From NCBI RefSeq assembly GCF_001692325.1, contig NZ_LXKN01000018.1, positions 806,001 through 870,000 of the forward strand: a stretch of 64,000 nucleotides of DNA, read 5' to 3'. Shown in pieces: positions 1 to 9,062 of the stretch. Position numbers and translations under genes: made by a program. The stretch is from Rhizobium sp. AC27/96 (GTDB taxonomy: Bacteria > Pseudomonadota > Alphaproteobacteria > Rhizobiales > Rhizobiaceae). Each line of letters opens with the position of its first letter. Positions within the stretch are counted from its first letter, which is position 1. Below the pieces are notes generated by a model that saw nothing but the letters and a program-made list of their open reading frames with translations, was not told the DNA's origin and made no database searches.

Positions 1-1801
1 CCAGGATGAACCTCGCTCCCCCCAAAGGCGATCGATCGAATGAGAGAGTGCCTCCATGATCATTCGCAATACGGTGTGCCGTTGCCAGACCAAGGCCCAA
101 ACCTTCGCCGGGCAGCTTGGTCGTGTAGAAAGGTTCGAACAATTGCGCCCCCTTGTCTGCTCCGATCCCCGGGCCGTTGTCGTCAATGGTCAGTCTGCAC
201 CATCCGCCTTCTGCCTTAGCACAGAGATGGATGGACGGATCTTCGCCATTTCTTACGGCATCGATGGCGTTGGTGAGAAGATTCAAGATGACTTGCTCCA
301 GCTGGGCCGCGTTGCCCTTGACCTTGAGGTTTCGTCCGATCTCCTGCGACACCTTGATGCCAAGATCGGAGAAGCGAAACTTCAGCAGCTTCAGCGTGCG
401 TTCTATGACCGCGCCGAGATCGACATCGGTAAAATCGTCGTCGCCTCGGCGCGCGAGCCGCTTCAGCTGACTGGTGAGATCGGAAATGCGCCCGACGACT
501 TCGTTCATGGTATCGATGTTCTCGTCGATCGGCGCATATTGCTTGCGCCTCAGCAGCAGCCGCGTCGACGCTATGTAGGTGGATAAAGCCGCAAGAGGCT
601 GATTGATCTCATGGGCAAGCCCGGCAAAGGCCTGGCCGATCAGGGCAAGCTTTTCCGCCTGCGAGAGATTGCTGCGCGTGAGGTTTAACTGCCGCTCGGT
701 TTCCTTGCGCTCGGCAATCTCACGCTCCAGCATATCGTGGCTGAGCTTCAATTCCTGGGTCCGCTCCGAGACACGATATTCGAGCTGTTCGTAGGCACTT
801 CTTGCCGCCAGTCGGCCGCGTCGTCTCTGAACGGCAATGATAATACCGGCCAGAACCAGCAGACCGGCAAGCACCGCGGCGACGGCAACAATCTCGTCCT
901 GACGCCTGATATCCGACAGATCGGCAAGATAGATCAGCGTCCAGCCCTTCTCGCCAAACGGCACCTTCACCTGCAAGCGCTGCTCCGGATTATCTCCCTC
1001 CCCGACGGTTGCCAGATCGAAGCCGCCGGATTGAACGACGCGAATCCTCGGCGCAAGCGCCGCATCGCCATAGCGACGCTCCTGCTTCAACTGCGCCAAC
1101 GCGGCGGCGGCAATCGGAGCGGTGGCCGTGTAACGCCAGTCCGGATGCGACGAGAGGAAGATGATGCCCTCGCTGTCGGCCATGGCCACCTGTTCGCCGG
1201 CCTCGCGCCATTGCTTCTCGACGGGAAGAAGATCGATCTTGACGACGGAGACCCCGACAACCCGATCATCAACCCTGATCGGCACGGAGAGAAAATAGCC
1301 CGGCTGACCGGTCGTGGTGCCGATTGCGTAATAGCTGCCGTTGCCGTTTGCCATCGCATCGCGGAAGTAAGGCCGATAGCTGTAATCATGACCGACGAAG
1401 CTGTCCGGCGTATCGTAGTTGCTGGCGGCAATCGCCATTCCGTTGGTATCGGTCACATAGAGAGCCGCTACGCCGGATGCATTTGCAAGGCGCGAGAGGA
1501 AGCGATTGATTTCGGCGCGCTTGCCTTCCGCCGTGCCGGACCGGAAAAGGTCCTCGATTTCGCTGGAGCGCGCCACGACATCAGGCAGGTAACGGAACCG
1601 TTCGATACGGGTTGAAAGAGTGGCCGAGATGAGCTTCAGCCGCTCCTGCGACTGTGCCGCCGTTTCCCGCAACCCGTATCTGCGCGTCACATCCTGAATG
1701 AGTCCGACTGCGCCGACGAAAACAATCGCCAGCACAAGCGCGAATATCGGATATTTCCATCGCAAAGCCGTCCCCCAACCATCCCCCGATCGCACGATCA
1801 T
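1..1801 (-). CDS. dctB: DctB-type sensor histidine kinase, C-terminus cut by window edge
   Basis: Reading the minus strand from an ATG at 1801 gives about 600 open codons that run off position 1. A membrane segment near residues 17-37 is followed by a periplasmic sensor region (double-Cache-like) to about residue 300, a second membrane segment near 302-322 and a coiled linker. The phosphoacceptor motif AHEINQPLAAL places His at residue 397; the N box (LLTNAID), G1 (DDNGPGI) and G2 (GEGLGLGLATAHRIA) follow, with only the last few residues missing. This is the layout of DctB, which senses C4-dicarboxylates and phosphorylates the sigma-54 activator DctD. A DctD-like regulator would be expected just beyond the left edge. 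The gene lies 61 bases after an ABC importer on the same strand, so it may serve that importer rather than dctA. The ligand is not predictable. No strong ribosome site precedes 1801, so the start is tentative. Confidence 0.88.
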   Translation of the reverse strand, partial: MIVRSGDGWGTALRWKYPIFALVLAIVFVGAVGLIQDVTRRYGLRETAAQSQERLKLISATLSTRIERFRYLPDVVARSSEIEDLFRSGTAEGKRAEINRFLSRLANASGVAALYVTDTNGMAIAASNYDTPDSFVGHDYSYRPYFRDAMANGNGSYYAIGTTTGQPGYFLSVPIRVDDRVVGVSVVKIDLLPVEKQWREAGEQVAMADSEGIIFLSSHPDWRYTATAPIAAAALAQLKQERRYGDAALAPRIRVVQSGGFDLATVGEGDNPEQRLQVKVPFGEKGWTLIYLADLSDIRRQDEIVAVAAVLAGLLVLAGIIIAVQRRRGRLAARSAYEQLEYRVSERTQELKLSHDMLEREIAERKETERQLNLTRSNLSQAEKLALIGQAFAGLAHEINQPLAALSTYIASTRLLLRRKQYAPIDENIDTMNEVVGRISDLTSQLKRLARRGDDDFTDVDLGAVIERTLKLLKFRFSDLGIKVSQEIGRNLKVKGNAAQLEQVILNLLTNAIDAVRNGEDPSIHLCAKAEGGWCRLTIDDNGPGIGADKGAQLFEPFYTTKLPGEGLGLGLATAHRIANDHGGTLSFDRSPLGGARFIL

Positions 1802-1862
1802 AACAGGAGAGGCCCGGTCGCGATATTCGAAGGCCTGCTCATCCACATGAGGCCGCGATCCG

Positions 1863-2702
1863 TCAATCCAGGGTAAGACCCTTGCGCTCATCCAGGGCGA
1901 AGCGGTCCTGCTCGGCGTGAACGATCTGGGCCAACTCCCGCTTTATCTCGTTGAAGGCAACCGAATTGGTATCTCTGGGATAGGGAAGTTCAATCCTGAT
2001 ATCCTTTTTGATCGTTCCAGGCCGGTAGGTGAGAATGACAACACGAGACCCGAGATAGATCGCCTCCTCGATGGAGTGGGTAACAAAGACGATGGTCTTG
2101 CCAACGGCCTGCCAGATGCGCAGCAGCTCGTCCTGCAAGGAGCGCCTTGTGAGCGCATCGAGTGCTCCGAAGGGCTCGTCCATCAGCATGATCGGCGGGT
2201 CGAGCGCCAAGACACGGGCGATGGCAACGCGCTGCCGCATCCCGCCCGAGAGATCCTTAGGAAAACGCTGCCGGAATTCCTTGAGGCCGAGCAGATCCAG
2301 AAGCTGGGCCACGGTTTCGGTGATCTGCTGCTTCGGCAAGCCGCGTATTTCCAGCCCGAAGGCAATGTTGCGCTCGACCGTCATCCACGGAAAGAGCGCA
2401 TATTCCTGAAACACCATGCCGCGGTCGGGTCCGGGTGCCGCGACTGCCTTTCCGGAGACTTCAAGCGTGCCCGCCGTCGGCAACGAGAAGCCCGCGATCG
2501 CATTGAGCAGGGTGGATTTTCCGCAGCCTGAAGGGCCGAGCAAGCAGACGAATTCTCCGGCATTGATCTCAAGATCGATATCCTTCAACGCCGTGACGGC
2601 GGCCGGTTCCTTGCCGAAAATCTTGTTTACGCCGCGCGCGATAATCTGCGGCGCGGGTGAAAAATCCGCCTTAGGGGCGAGGTTCACAGAGGTGATAGAC
2701 AT
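1863..2702 (-). CDS. Nitrate/sulfonate/taurine-type ABC importer ATPase
   Basis: This 279-residue protein is a complete ABC ATPase of the SsuB/TauB/NrtD type. Walker A GPSGCGKST is at residues 56-64, the signature LSGGMRQR at 151-158 and Walker B IMLMDEP at 171-177; the FQEYALFPW Q-loop stretch is typical of this subfamily. An upstream in-frame ATG exists, but the start at 2702 has a strong GGGAGGAG ribosome site and matches the family N-terminus. It is the last of three genes (binding protein, permease, ATPase) on the minus strand, separated from the permease by about 119 bases. The substrate may be an organosulfonate, nitrate, thiamine precursor or other small anion; the sequence does not decide between them. 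Confidence 0.93.
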   Translation of the reverse strand: MSITSVNLAPKADFSPAPQIIARGVNKIFGKEPAAVTALKDIDLEINAGEFVCLLGPSGCGKSTLLNAIAGFSLPTAGTLEVSGKAVAAPGPDRGMVFQEYALFPWMTVERNIAFGLEIRGLPKQQITETVAQLLDLLGLKEFRQRFPKDLSGGMRQRVAIARVLALDPPIMLMDEPFGALDALTRRSLQDELLRIWQAVGKTIVFVTHSIEEAIYLGSRVVILTYRPGTIKKDIRIELPYPRDTNSVAFNEIKRELAQIVHAEQDRFALDERKGLTLD

Positions 2703-2821
2703 ATGGCTCCTCCCAAATATGTGCATTAATCGATCAATGCCATCGCGCCGGTCCGCATTTCTCCATCCATGAAACAGACGGACCGGCAGATTGAAGACTG
2801 GTGGCTGCGAACGTCGTCCGG

Positions 2822-3628
2822 CTAGGATTCGATGCCGCGATGCCAGCGCAGCAGGTGGCTGTTCAGCCGGTTGACGCAAAGATCGATGGCAAGGCCGAGC
2901 AGACCGATCGCGATCATTCCGGCAATCACCTTGTCCGACCACATATATTCGCGCGCCTCCAGGATCCTGTATCCAAGCCCGCTGTTGACGGCGATCATCT
3001 CGGCAACGATTACGACGATGAAGGCCGTGCCGATACCGATGCGCATGCCGGTGAGGATATAGGGCGTGGCGGCCGGCAGAATGACGCGCCGGAACAGCGT
3101 CAGCCGGCCCGCTCCAAGATTGGTGGCAGCACGAATATAGATGCTGTCGACATTGCGCACCCCGCTGATCGTATTGATCAGCACAGGGAAGAAAGCCCCG
3201 ATGGCGATCAGGAAAATCGCCGGCGGATTTCCGAGCCCGAACCAGAGGATCGCCAGCGGAATATAGGCAATCGGCGGAATCGGCCGCAGGAACTGAATGA
3301 TCGGGTTCAGGTATCGCTCGACGGTGCGATCCGTACCCATCAAAAGTCCAAGCGGCAAAGCGAGACCGGCCCCGACGGCAAAGCCCAGCACGACGCGCTG
3401 AAGGCTTGCGAGCAGATCACTCAACAGCTCGCTCGACATGAGCCATGCACCGAGACCACCTGCCTCGCCAAACGCCTGCTCGGGCAGGAGGTAGAGCCAC
3501 AGCCGCTCGATGATCGCGACGGGTGAAGGCAGGATTTCCGGCCGAACCAGACCGAAGACCGACATCAATTGCCAGATGACCAGCAGGGCGACGGGAACCG
3601 CCAGGTTCTGAAAGATCCGTCTCATCAT
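2822..3628 (-). CDS. ABC importer permease, SsuC/TauC family
   Basis: A 268-residue inner-membrane protein with about six hydrophobic segments, belonging to the binding-protein-dependent permease family used for nitrate, sulfonate and taurine import. The cytoplasmic EAA-like loop that contacts the ATPase is visible around residues 165-185 (NLGAGRLTLFRRVILPAATPY). Its start overlaps the stop of the binding-protein gene by four bases (ATGA), so the two are translationally coupled. Two adjacent Met codons can serve as start. With the neighbouring ATPase and binding protein it makes a complete importer; no specific substrate can be named. Confidence 0.92.
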   Translation of the reverse strand: MMRRIFQNLAVPVALLVIWQLMSVFGLVRPEILPSPVAIIERLWLYLLPEQAFGEAGGLGAWLMSSELLSDLLASLQRVVLGFAVGAGLALPLGLLMGTDRTVERYLNPIIQFLRPIPPIAYIPLAILWFGLGNPPAIFLIAIGAFFPVLINTISGVRNVDSIYIRAATNLGAGRLTLFRRVILPAATPYILTGMRIGIGTAFIVVIVAEMIAVNSGLGYRILEAREYMWSDKVIAGMIAIGLLGLAIDLCVNRLNSHLLRWHRGIES

Positions 3629-4581
3629 TTCAGGGCGCCTTCCAGCAGATCGGTCTTCACCCAGTCCGTAGCCTTGGGCGGGTTGACGAGCTTGCCGACG
3701 CCATACTTCACCATCAGATCCGTGGTGATCTGCACATGCTCAGGGGTGATATCGTAGCTGTAGGGCGAATTGCCGATCGCATCCTTGAAGTCCTGCGGTG
3801 TGATCTGCCCCTTGAACATATTGTTGATGACGTATTTCTCCGCCAGATCCGGCTGATCGATGAACGTCTTGGTCGCCTCGATGAAGAGCTTCATGGTGCG
3901 CTCGGCAACATCGCCCTTCTTGTAGAATTCTTCAGAGAAAACCAGCGATCGAACGGGCATTCCGATCGGCGTGTCGTAGGGCTTGAGGATCTCGACGCCG
4001 AAGGCCTTGTTGATTGCCTGGCTTGCCTGTGGTTCGGACTGGCTCATGGCGTCGATATCGCCGGCCATGAGCGCCTGGTTCAAATCGGCAAATGCCATGT
4101 AGACGATCTGGACGTCCTTGCCCGGCTTCTCCGACCATGTCAGGCCGGCCCTGTCGAGTTCCGCCAACAGCAGCACTTCCTGAGCACCGCCGCGGGCAAC
4201 GCCAACCTTTTTGCCCTTGAAATCAGCAATCGAGGTTATGCCCGATTTGCTGCCAGCGACGATACGGGCGCCGCCCTTGGCAAAGCCGGCGACGGCATAG
4301 ATCGGCACGCCCTTGGCGCGGCCGGCAATCGCCGCATCGACGGCGCTTGCAGCGACATCCACCTCGCCTGCGACGATGGCCGGCAAAATATCGATGCCCT
4401 TGGCAAAGAAGCGCTCATCGATCTCCAGCCCATATTTCGGTGCCAGTTCCTTCATGTAGGAGATCGCGCCGTAATGGGCGAATTTCAGGTTTCCGAGCCG
4501 AACCTTGTCGGCGGCATGCGCAGACGTGGCGACCATAAAGGCCGTGGCAGCCAGCAGCAGCTGGCGCAGCAGATTTTTCAT
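3625..4581 (-). CDS. ABC importer periplasmic binding protein (NMT1/SsuA-like)
   Basis: This 318-residue protein starts with a Sec signal peptide (residues 1 to about 24, ending AHA-AD) and has the fold of the NMT1/THI5-like, SsuA/TauA binding proteins. Recognisable family pieces are the FAKGIDILPAIVAGEVDVA segment and GKKVGVARGG. The start at 4581 is supported by a GGGAGGA site five bases upstream; an in-frame ATG nine codons earlier lacks one. It is the first gene of a three-gene importer operon that may extend into the DctB-like kinase. It delivers a small organic or inorganic anion to the membrane complex; the exact ligand is unknown. Confidence 0.9.
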   Translation of the reverse strand: MKNLLRQLLLAATAFMVATSAHAADKVRLGNLKFAHYGAISYMKELAPKYGLEIDERFFAKGIDILPAIVAGEVDVAASAVDAAIAGRAKGVPIYAVAGFAKGGARIVAGSKSGITSIADFKGKKVGVARGGAQEVLLLAELDRAGLTWSEKPGKDVQIVYMAFADLNQALMAGDIDAMSQSEPQASQAINKAFGVEILKPYDTPIGMPVRSLVFSEEFYKKGDVAERTMKLFIEATKTFIDQPDLAEKYVINNMFKGQITPQDFKDAIGNSPYSYDITPEHVQITTDLMVKYGVGKLVNPPKATDWVKTDLLEGALK

Positions 4582-4896
4582 GTTGTCCTCCCAAACATGA
4601 TCCATCAAACGGATCGGGATTATGGGAGCAAGGCGCGTGCCAGATATCGAAAGCCGACCACATTGGGCCGAGCCTTCTGCACGTCATCGTCGCTTAACAT
4701 TCTGAAACGAAAAGTATTTTTAGATAATGCGGTACGGCGGTACGCCGATCACGCATGACCGGCTTTATTCGACGCACGCGGTAGCGTCGGCAAAAAGCTG
4801 CCGGATTTTCTTTGGCGCGAGCAAGTTTTTGCTCGAACGTACCCGCGTCCATTTTTTCGCGATCCAGTCCAGGCGGTAATTGCCGCCTGCCCGATC
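4582..4896. other. Intergenic region upstream of the NMT1-type ABC operon
   Basis: These 315 bases separate the binding-protein start from the stop of the acetyltransferase. They should carry the promoter of the importer operon; I see an AT-rich stretch near 4700-4725 and repeated GTAC words near 4733-4745 but no convincing consensus promoter. A hairpin lies at the right-hand end next to the acetyltransferase stop. No reading frame here looks like a gene. Confidence 0.5.
4870..4889 (-). terminator. Hairpin after the acetyltransferase gene
   Basis: CAGGCGG and CCGCCTG form a perfect 7-bp stem around a 6-base loop (TAATTG), a few bases downstream of the acetyltransferase stop on the minus strand. 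No T-run follows, so it may be a weak terminator or an mRNA 3' end stabiliser. Confidence 0.4.
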
Positions 4897-5367
4897 TCAT
4901 TCAGCAACCGGCCGAATTGTCTTTGCCATCTCGGAAGTTTGCGCCCAGCCTGTCCGCTCATATAGGGGGCGCCCGGCCTTTGTCGCATGCAGAACGACAT
5001 AGGGGATGCCGCGCCGTCTGAACTCCCGGTCCGCCGCATCCATGAGCATGCGTGCTATGCCCTGCCCTCGTTGCTCCCGGTCGACAAACACATTCAACAC
5101 ATAGCCGCGACTATCATGGTTGGGATGCGAGGGGTGTGGTGGCCATTCGATAAGCATCAGGCCGATACCGCCGACCGAACGGCCATCTTGATCGGCAATG
5201 AAGCCGAAATACCGTCCATCCCGCAGACGTGGTTCGAGCCAATCCCGAAAACTAGGACCCATCGCGGCGATATCCTGCGCATCTCTGCCGGCCTCCGCAA
5301 ACATCGCTTCGCGGTGACGACATATCAGATCGAGGTCTGTCGATAAGACTGGGCGCAGTTCCGTCAT
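4897..5367 (-). CDS. GNAT-family N-acetyltransferase
   Basis: A 156-residue single-domain GNAT protein. The acetyl-CoA pyrophosphate loop REQRGQGIARML is at residues 98-109, preceded by the beta-4 strand GYVLNVFVD and followed by a typical beta-6/7 end (VLHATKAGRPLYERTGW). A good AAGGAGG ribosome site supports the start at 5367. GNAT enzymes move an acetyl group from acetyl-CoA to an amine; the acceptor here (small molecule, antibiotic or protein N-terminus) cannot be read from the sequence. It stands alone on the minus strand, with a perfect inverted repeat about 90 bases upstream. Confidence 0.9.
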   Translation of the reverse strand: MTELRPVLSTDLDLICRHREAMFAEAGRDAQDIAAMGPSFRDWLEPRLRDGRYFGFIADQDGRSVGGIGLMLIEWPPHPSHPNHDSRGYVLNVFVDREQRGQGIARMLMDAADREFRRRGIPYVVLHATKAGRPLYERTGWAQTSEMAKTIRPVAE

Positions 5368-5454
5368 TTGCCCTCCTTAACATATAAAGCGTCGTAAGGG
5401 GTCGGCGCTGCCTCATACAGAGCTTCTTCGGCATCATCAAATTAATCAGGCAGG

Positions 5455-5478
5455 AGGACAAATCCATATATTTGTCCT
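5455..5478. promoter_or_regulatory. Perfect 9-bp inverted repeat, operator-like
   Basis: AGGACAAAT and ATTTGTCCT form a perfect inverted repeat around six bases (CCATAT). It lies between the 3' end of the hydrolase gene and the acetyltransferase start, 88-111 bases upstream of the latter. The AT-rich arms and lack of a T-run fit a protein-binding site better than a terminator. The binding protein is unknown. Confidence 0.45.
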
Positions 5479-5511
5479 GGCGCATTCATCCACACGAATA
5501 CGGACTCATGA

Positions 5512-6651
5512 TCATTGCCTGGAGCCGGAGATCGTACGTTGCCAGCCATCGACCGGATGCGCGTTCTCGGCAACGATATGACATGTCTTGCCGCTTTTCT
5601 TCTCGCAATAGGCCTGCGCCTGCCGGCGGGCATCCTCTATGGAACGAAGGCCGTACCACCAATAAAAGCCGTTGCCATCCTCTGCCATGGCCGCGGCTTT
5701 CTCGGTCACTTGCTTCAGGTAAAGCTCAGCGCTTGCGCGATCGACAGGTGTCAGCGCGGAAATCAGGGGCGCAAATTCGTCCTGGTTCATCGCGGGCAGA
5801 TGATTGCGTCGCAGGAAGTCGTCAATCCTGGGTTCGAGCAGTGGATTTGCGTTAAATTTGTACAATGTATGCCCATCCTGCCCGAAAGGCGGAAGCCCGA
5901 CGAAATCGACGTTTCCACCCCCTGAACGATATCCGGCCAACAGTCGCTGAGCGAGATCCGGCCCGAAATAAGGATCATTGGCAGCGTAGAACCAGAGCGT
6001 CGGTGTCGGATTGTTGCGGCCGAACCCGGTGAAGTCCCGCACAAGATCATCCTGGAAGAGCGAGCAGTTGGGATCGGCCACTCCCACCGTCGTGTAGTGA
6101 TACACACCGCCGGAAATATTGATGACGGCCGTCAACGGCCTGTCCGTGCGCCCCGCAAGATCGAGCATCGAAGCCCCGCCGATCGATATGCCCAAACCCA
6201 ATGTTACAGACGGATCGACATCGCTGCGTGTGCGAAGCGTCTTCAACGCAGCGGCAAGCTCATCGCCATGCGCGTTGAGAAACATGGAAACATCGGGTCT
6301 TGAACAGTTTCCAGCCTTGTTCATGAAGGTTCCGGTGGACCGACCGTAGCCCGGCCAGACGACCGATGCGGCAATCCAGCCGCGATGCGCAAAATCATGC
6401 GCGATATGCGCCAGCCACTCGGGATGCATCTCGGATGGATTGGCTCCGGCCGATCCGTTGACGATCAACACGAGCGGAAACCTGTCACCATCAACCGGCC
6501 GAACCACCAGCGTTTCAAGCTGTAGTTTCTTGGAGCCGATCTGGATCGGCAGCGAAAGATTTTCTTCCTTCACCCGATCGGCGGCGCCAGCTTGCTGGAG
6601 GGACAGGAGCAGACCAACAGAAGCCAACATGATCCACCGCCAGAACTGCAT
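5512..6651 (-). CDS. Secreted alpha/beta hydrolase (dienelactone-hydrolase-like)
   Basis: A 379-residue protein with an N-terminal signal peptide (about residues 1-23, ending AGAAD) and an alpha/beta-hydrolase core. The oxyanion strand VLIVNGSAG is at 61-69 and the nucleophile elbow GISIG at 154-158, putting the nucleophile at Ser156. A candidate acid is in the FYAANDPYFG stretch and the catalytic His probably in GQDGHTLY. The C-terminal 90 residues are an extra region unlike the core (YWWYGLRSIEDARRQ). The start at 6651 is preferred over an ATG 23 codons upstream because it begins the signal peptide. Role: probably a periplasmic esterase or hydrolase; substrate unknown. It is transcribed in the same direction as the exporter operon upstream but 135 bases away. 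Confidence 0.8.
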   Translation of the reverse strand: MQFWRWIMLASVGLLLSLQQAGAADRVKEENLSLPIQIGSKKLQLETLVVRPVDGDRFPLVLIVNGSAGANPSEMHPEWLAHIAHDFAHRGWIAASVVWPGYGRSTGTFMNKAGNCSRPDVSMFLNAHGDELAAALKTLRTRSDVDPSVTLGLGISIGGASMLDLAGRTDRPLTAVINISGGVYHYTTVGVADPNCSLFQDDLVRDFTGFGRNNPTPTLWFYAANDPYFGPDLAQRLLAGYRSGGGNVDFVGLPPFGQDGHTLYKFNANPLLEPRIDDFLRRNHLPAMNQDEFAPLISALTPVDRASAELYLKQVTEKAAAMAEDGNGFYWWYGLRSIEDARRQAQAYCEKKSGKTCHIVAENAHPVDGWQRTISGSRQ

Positions 6652-6741
6652 ACCCGAACACTCCGCAATGAAGACATTTCGCTGCCATGACGCCGCAATC
6701 TGGCAGGCTTTTCCAAACATGCTGGCGTCAATGCCGTAGCC

Positions 6742-6760
6742 CGCCTCTTAGCACGAGGCG
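6742..6760 (-). terminator. Hairpin downstream of the ABC-2 exporter operon
   Basis: CGCCTC and GAGGCG make a 6-bp stem around a 7-base loop, about 27 bases after the last exporter gene on the minus strand. No T-run follows; a weak terminator is possible. Confidence 0.35.
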
Positions 6761-6786
6761 ATGCGGGTTGGCAGCTCCAGGCATCT

Positions 6787-7908
6787 TTAATTCAATCGAT
6801 GCCGGAACATCCATGCAGCGACCGGCATGGTCACGGCGGCTATCGCTACCAGCGCCAGCATATCCGGAAGCAGCGCGTTCAGCCCCGCCCCTTCGAGATA
6901 GACTCCACGGGTTATGTTGATCGCATATTTCAGCGGATTGATCATCGTCGCATATTGCAGGACCTCCGGCATGTTGTCGGTCGGAGACATCAGCCCGGAG
7001 AGCAGCATGAACGGCATCAGGAAGACGAAGCAGAGGATCATTGCCTGCTGCATGTTCGCCGCAATGGATGACAGGAACAATCCGAAGCCTATGGCGGCGG
7101 CGAGGAAGAGGCTGAGCCCGAGATAGAGCGTCAGGAACGAGCCGGCAAACGGGATGCGGAACCAGAACAACGCCACCAGCAGGATCGTGGATGCCTGGGT
7201 GATGCCGACGATCATCGAGGGCACGGCCTTGCCGATCATGATCTCGGTCGGGGTGAAGGGCGCCACAAGCAGCTGGTCGAAGGTCCCCTCCTCACGCTCG
7301 CGGGCAACGGACATGGCGGTCAGCATCATCGTCATCAGCATGGTGATCGTTCCGATGAGCGAGGGGACCATGCTCCATCGCGTTTCCAGCTGCGGATTGT
7401 ACCATGCGCGGGTCGTGACCCTGACGGCACTGCCGGAACCTCCCTTCTGTGCAAGCCAGTCGGATGTAAAATCGCCGACGATGGTGTTGACGTAGCCTTG
7501 CGCAATGCCGCTGGTGTTGGAATTCCGGCCATCCGCGACGACCTGCACCGTGCCGGGGGAGCCGGCTTCCAATTGCCGCTCGAAATCGTGCTCGATGACG
7601 ATGATCAGGACGGCCTGCTTGGTGTCGAGCAGCCTCACGGCCTGGCCCGTCTGCGTCAGCGTCGCCACTCTTTCGAAGATGCCGGACCCTTCGAGCTTCG
7701 CGACGAGGTTTCTCGACGTCGCAGTCCTGTCCTGGTCCACGAGCGCATAGGGGACGTTGTTGAGATCGTAGGTCGCGGCATAGCCGAAGATCAGGCATTG
7801 CAGGATCGGTGGCACGACAAGGCTTGCCCGGCTTCGCGGATCCTTCAGGATCACGAGCAATTCCTTGCGGATCAGGGTCAGGATGCGCAGAAGCGACGCG
7901 ATGAACAT
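6787..7908 (-). CDS. ybhR: ABC-2 type exporter permease (YbhR-like)
   Basis: This 373-residue membrane protein has the ABC-2 layout: one N-terminal membrane helix (VVPPILQCLIFGYAATYD), a large periplasmic domain (about residues 55-180) and a C-terminal block of five membrane helices. The family motif REREEGTFDQLLVAPFTPTEI is at the start of the second block. A long upstream extension of the frame is non-family sequence, so the start is placed at 7908, two bases after the stop of the sister permease. It pairs with the next permease, the double ATPase and the HlyD protein to form an efflux system. In E. coli the equivalent ybhGFSR genes affect resistance to some antibiotics and cations; the natural substrate is unknown. 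Confidence 0.9.
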   Translation of the reverse strand: MFIASLLRILTLIRKELLVILKDPRSRASLVVPPILQCLIFGYAATYDLNNVPYALVDQDRTATSRNLVAKLEGSGIFERVATLTQTGQAVRLLDTKQAVLIIVIEHDFERQLEAGSPGTVQVVADGRNSNTSGIAQGYVNTIVGDFTSDWLAQKGGSGSAVRVTTRAWYNPQLETRWSMVPSLIGTITMLMTMMLTAMSVAREREEGTFDQLLVAPFTPTEIMIGKAVPSMIVGITQASTILLVALFWFRIPFAGSFLTLYLGLSLFLAAAIGFGLFLSSIAANMQQAMILCFVFLMPFMLLSGLMSPTDNMPEVLQYATMINPLKYAINITRGVYLEGAGLNALLPDMLALVAIAAVTMPVAAWMFRHRLN

Positions 7909-7910
7909 GG

Positions 7911-9062
7911 CTATGCGATCCTCTTGCGGGTCATGCGGACGGCGAGTGTCAGGAGCCCTGTCGCCATGCCGGCGAGCACCGCGGCATTGGGCAGGATGAC
8001 GCTCCAGATATTGCCGGCGAGAAACAGGGTCTGCAGCAGGGTGACGAAGTACCGGCCCGGGAAGATATAGGTGATGATCTGCACCGCCAAGGGCATGCTC
8101 CTCGGATCGAACATGAAGCCCGAGAGCATCATAGCCGGCAGGAAGGTGGCGAGAACCGTGATCTGGCTGGCGATGAACTGGCTCTTGGTGATTGAGGATA
8201 TCGCAAGGCCAAGCCCCAGCGCGACCAGAAGATAGAGCATGGATACGATGGTGAGGACCAGCAGCGATCCGCGAAGCGGCACGCCGAAAAGGAGCCGGCT
8301 GCCGACGACGCAGAGCGCCAGGCCTGCCAGCCCGAGCACAAAATAAGGAACCGTCTTGCCGAGCAGGATTTCGGTCGAGCGCACCGGCGTTACGAACAGC
8401 GCCTCGAAGGTGCCGCGCTCCCATTCCCGGGCCATGACGAGGGCGGTGAGCAGCGCGCCGATCAGCGTCATGACGAGAACGACGAGACCCGGCACGAGGA
8501 AATAGCTGCTGTCATTGGCTTCGTTGAACCAGAGCCGGGATTGGATCGTGACGCCGCTGCCGGTGGTTACCCCCTGGCGCGATGCTTCCTTCGCGGCCCA
8601 GACGCCGACCGCTGCTTCCGCATAGCTGAGCGAGATACGGGCGGTGTTGGCATCACTGCCGTTGACGACAACCTGGACCTCGCCATTGCCCACGGCGGCG
8701 TTACGAGCAAAGTCGGAAGGGATCCGCACGATCGCCCTTGCCTGCGATGAGAGAAGCATTGCTTCGGCCTCGGCCATCGTCTTGACGGGCTTCGGAGAAA
8801 AATAGCTGGAGAGTTCGAAGGCGGATGCGAGCCCGCGTGCCTCGGCCGAATTCTCCTCCATGACGATGGCAACGGGAACATTCTTGACGTCGAGATTGAT
8901 GCCGTATCCGAACAGGATCAGCAGCGCCACGGGCATAACAATGCCGATCGCGATGCTGCTCGGGTCGCGCAAGAGCTGCCAGGTCTCCTTGCGGATGAGC
9001 GCGCGGATGCGGCGCAAGGCCGCGCGCAATCCTTGGCCGGGATGTTTGACCGGTACGCTCAT
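7911..9062 (-). CDS. ybhS: ABC-2 type exporter permease (YbhS-like)
   Basis: A 383-residue ABC-2 permease, paralogous to its neighbour: N-terminal helix (IAIGIVMPVALLILFGYGI), a periplasmic domain, then five membrane helices with the motif REWERGTFEALFVTPVRSTEI. The start at 9062 overlaps the stop of the ATPase gene by four bases (ATGA), indicating translational coupling. With the downstream permease it forms the membrane heterodimer of a YbhFSR-type exporter. Length matches the E. coli protein closely. Confidence 0.91.
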   Translation of the reverse strand: MSVPVKHPGQGLRAALRRIRALIRKETWQLLRDPSSIAIGIVMPVALLILFGYGINLDVKNVPVAIVMEENSAEARGLASAFELSSYFSPKPVKTMAEAEAMLLSSQARAIVRIPSDFARNAAVGNGEVQVVVNGSDANTARISLSYAEAAVGVWAAKEASRQGVTTGSGVTIQSRLWFNEANDSSYFLVPGLVVLVMTLIGALLTALVMAREWERGTFEALFVTPVRSTEILLGKTVPYFVLGLAGLALCVVGSRLLFGVPLRGSLLVLTIVSMLYLLVALGLGLAISSITKSQFIASQITVLATFLPAMMLSGFMFDPRSMPLAVQIITYIFPGRYFVTLLQTLFLAGNIWSVILPNAAVLAGMATGLLTLAVRMTRKRIA

